Program-made: the position numbers and the translations under genes | Notes under the pieces: generated by a model | The model's database searches: none | Seen by the model: the letters and a program-made list of their open reading frames with translations, nothing else | What the model was told of the DNA's origin: nothing | Assembly: GCA_031264395.1 (NCBI GenBank) | Contig: JAISEB010000118.1 | Location: 1 to 7,030, forward strand | Length of the DNA stretch: 7,030 bases | From: Treponema sp. | GTDB taxonomy: Bacteria; Spirochaetota; Spirochaetia; Treponematales; Breznakiellaceae | Direction of reading: 5' to 3' | Shown: piece after piece, positions 6,590 to 7,030 of the stretch | Layout of the letters: every line of letters begins with the position of its first letter | How positions within the stretch are numbered: the first letter of the stretch is position 1

Positions 6590-6607
6590 TTATGACAATT
6601 GTCATAA
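6590..6607. promoter_or_regulatory. Perfect 18-base palindrome, probable operator
   Basis: TTATGACAATTGTCATAA equals its own reverse complement. It sits 15 bases upstream of the -35 box of the response regulator promoter, at about -51 to -68 from the inferred start, a position more typical of activator binding than of repression. The symmetric half-site ATGACA suggests a dimeric protein. I cannot assign it to a regulator family; autoregulation is one possibility. Confidence 0.5.
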
Positions 6608-6613
6608 TCTATA

Positions 6614-6631
6614 GGCGAAAAACAATTCGCC
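6614..6631. repeat. Short inverted repeat
   Basis: GGCGAA (6614-6619) and TTCGCC (6626-6631) are perfect arms around an A-rich six-base loop, directly beside the 18-base palindrome. It could be part of the same control region or a small hairpin by chance. The stretch 6632-6690 that follows shows nothing I can support. Confidence 0.3.
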
Positions 6632-6690
6632 ATGAGGTGGCCTTTGCCTTCATGTTCCGGAAAACTGCCAAATTTTGGAAGAAATTTTAA

Positions 6691-6813
6691 CCACGGAGGA
6701 CAGGCAATGCGCAGATCGCATTGCCTGAGAGTTACACGGAGGGAAGAAAGGATTTGTTTCGAAAACTCCACAAGCCAATCCCGCCGGGATTGGCTCAAAC
6801 TCCGCGTAACTCC
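6691..6813. repeat. Intergenic palindromic repeat element with nested hairpins
   Basis: Three inverted repeats are packed here. A perfect 11-base stem (CAGGCAATGCG, 6701-6711 with 6717-6727) has a five-base loop. A perfect 10-base stem (AGCCAATCCC, 6773-6782 with 6786-6795) has a three-base loop. A longer-range 13-base pair (6729-6741 with 6800-6812) has one mismatch, which becomes a G-U pair in minus-strand RNA, and encloses the second hairpin. The motif CACGGAGG occurs at 6692-6699 and again at 6735-6742, with a related inverted copy at 6800-6812. This resembles the widespread intergenic sequences built from ACCACGGAGGACACGGAGG-like units in many bacteria (known pattern, from memory). No convincing protein is encoded; short frames on both strands merely read through the palindromes. 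Confidence 0.6.
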
Positions 6814-7030
6814 TATGTTTTATGTCAAGGGAAATCCGATTTTTTTCAGATCCCCCTGACCGCTCCCGGCCCGGTTATGCACTTAATGCTTTCTGAGCCA
6901 GGGCTTCCGTTCCAGGCCTTTCCCGCCTGAAATGCCTCGCCTCATACCTCGTCCCGTTCTTCAGCAGCGTGTACAGCAATATTCCCAGCCTCCTCGCTAC
7001 CGCCACTATCGCCTTCTTCTTCCCCAGCCC
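6814..7030 (-). mobile_element. End of an IS110-family insertion sequence (continues beyond the window)
   Basis: The transposase 3' end at 6875-7030 and about 60 noncoding bases after it form the downstream end of an insertion sequence. The outer limit is a guess: the minus-strand text CCTTGACATAAAACATAG (6831-6814) directly touches the repeat element and looks like a terminus of this family. IS110 elements normally lack long terminal inverted repeats, so the border cannot be set from one side alone. Confidence 0.5.
6875..7030 (-). CDS. IS110-family transposase, C-terminal fragment (gene continues to the right)
   Basis: The minus strand is open from the right edge to TAA at 6877-6875 and encodes 51 residues beginning GLGKKKAIVAVARRLGILLY, then TLLKNGTRYEARHF. 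The K-K-A-x-V-A-x-A-R-x-L-x-x-L-x-Y-x-L-L-x-x-G-x-x-Y-E pattern is the typical C-terminal end of IS116/IS110/IS902 (DEDD-type) transposases. These insert by a bridge-RNA-guided route in the members studied. The catalytic DEDD N-terminal domain and most of the C-terminal domain lie outside the window, so activity cannot be judged. The fragment is cut by the window edge, with no internal frameshift or stop in the visible part. Confidence 0.82.
   Translation of the reverse strand, partial: GLGKKKAIVAVARRLGILLYTLLKNGTRYEARHFRRERPGTEALAQKALSA

Noticed and set aside
6692..6812. Possible CRISPR-like array or tRNA from the repeated CACGGAGG and hairpins
   Set aside because: There are only two direct copies with no regular spacers, and the hairpins do not make a cloverleaf or carry tRNA consensus arms.
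6571..6859. Short open frames on both strands (about 75 codons each) in the region right of the regulator
   Set aside because: They run through the palindromic repeats, and both strands encode the same SQSRRDWL peptide simply because the DNA is an inverted repeat. No ribosome binding site supports either.

Overview
The window reads like a chromosomal segment of a GC-rich bacterium, most likely a spirochaete of the Treponema/Spirochaeta group. That placement is an inference from the style of the release factor 1 and PrmC proteins, the lipoprotein signal and the class II xylose isomerase. No rRNA gene or phylogenetic marker is present to prove it. Every complete gene looks intact.

Left part (1-638). 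Two minus-strand genes with overlapping stop and start codons encode a small single-pass membrane protein and a lipoprotein that runs off the left edge. They diverge from a plus-strand translation cluster across a gap of about 108 bases.

Translation cluster (639-2785, plus strand). A 57-residue cysteine-containing protein of unknown function overlaps the GTG start of prfA (peptide chain release factor 1) by four bases. prfA in turn abuts prmC (release factor glutamine methyltransferase). PrmC methylates the GGQ glutamine of the factor encoded just upstream, so this is a functional as well as a physical pair. The small Cys protein is coupled to them and is the least explained member.

Xylose catabolism (2792-5637, minus strand). 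xylB (xylulokinase) precedes xylA (xylose isomerase) in a two-gene operon with a 14-base gap. It has a good sigma-70-type promoter (5712-5740) and a leader of about 70 bases that carries a two-tier hairpin. XylA converts D-xylose to D-xylulose, and XylB phosphorylates that to xylulose 5-phosphate for the pentose phosphate pathway. prmC and xylA converge with only six bases between their stop codons.

Regulator (5815-6489, minus strand). Upstream of xylBA on the same strand lies a NarL/LuxR-type response regulator. Its receiver domain has Ser where the phosphoacceptor Asp is expected. It has its own strong-looking promoter and a perfect 18-base palindrome just upstream of the -35 box. Whether it controls xylBA is not shown by the sequence.

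Right part (6502-7030). After the promoter region comes a nested inverted-repeat element (about 6691-6813) built of three hairpins and copies of a CACGGAGG motif. It is abutted by the C-terminal end of an IS110-family transposase on the minus strand that runs off the right edge. The layout suggests the insertion sequence landed in, or at the edge of, an intergenic palindromic repeat. No clearly novel multi-gene system is visible. The most interesting items are the repeat/IS junction, the atypical receiver with its palindrome, and the small Cys protein coupled to prfA.
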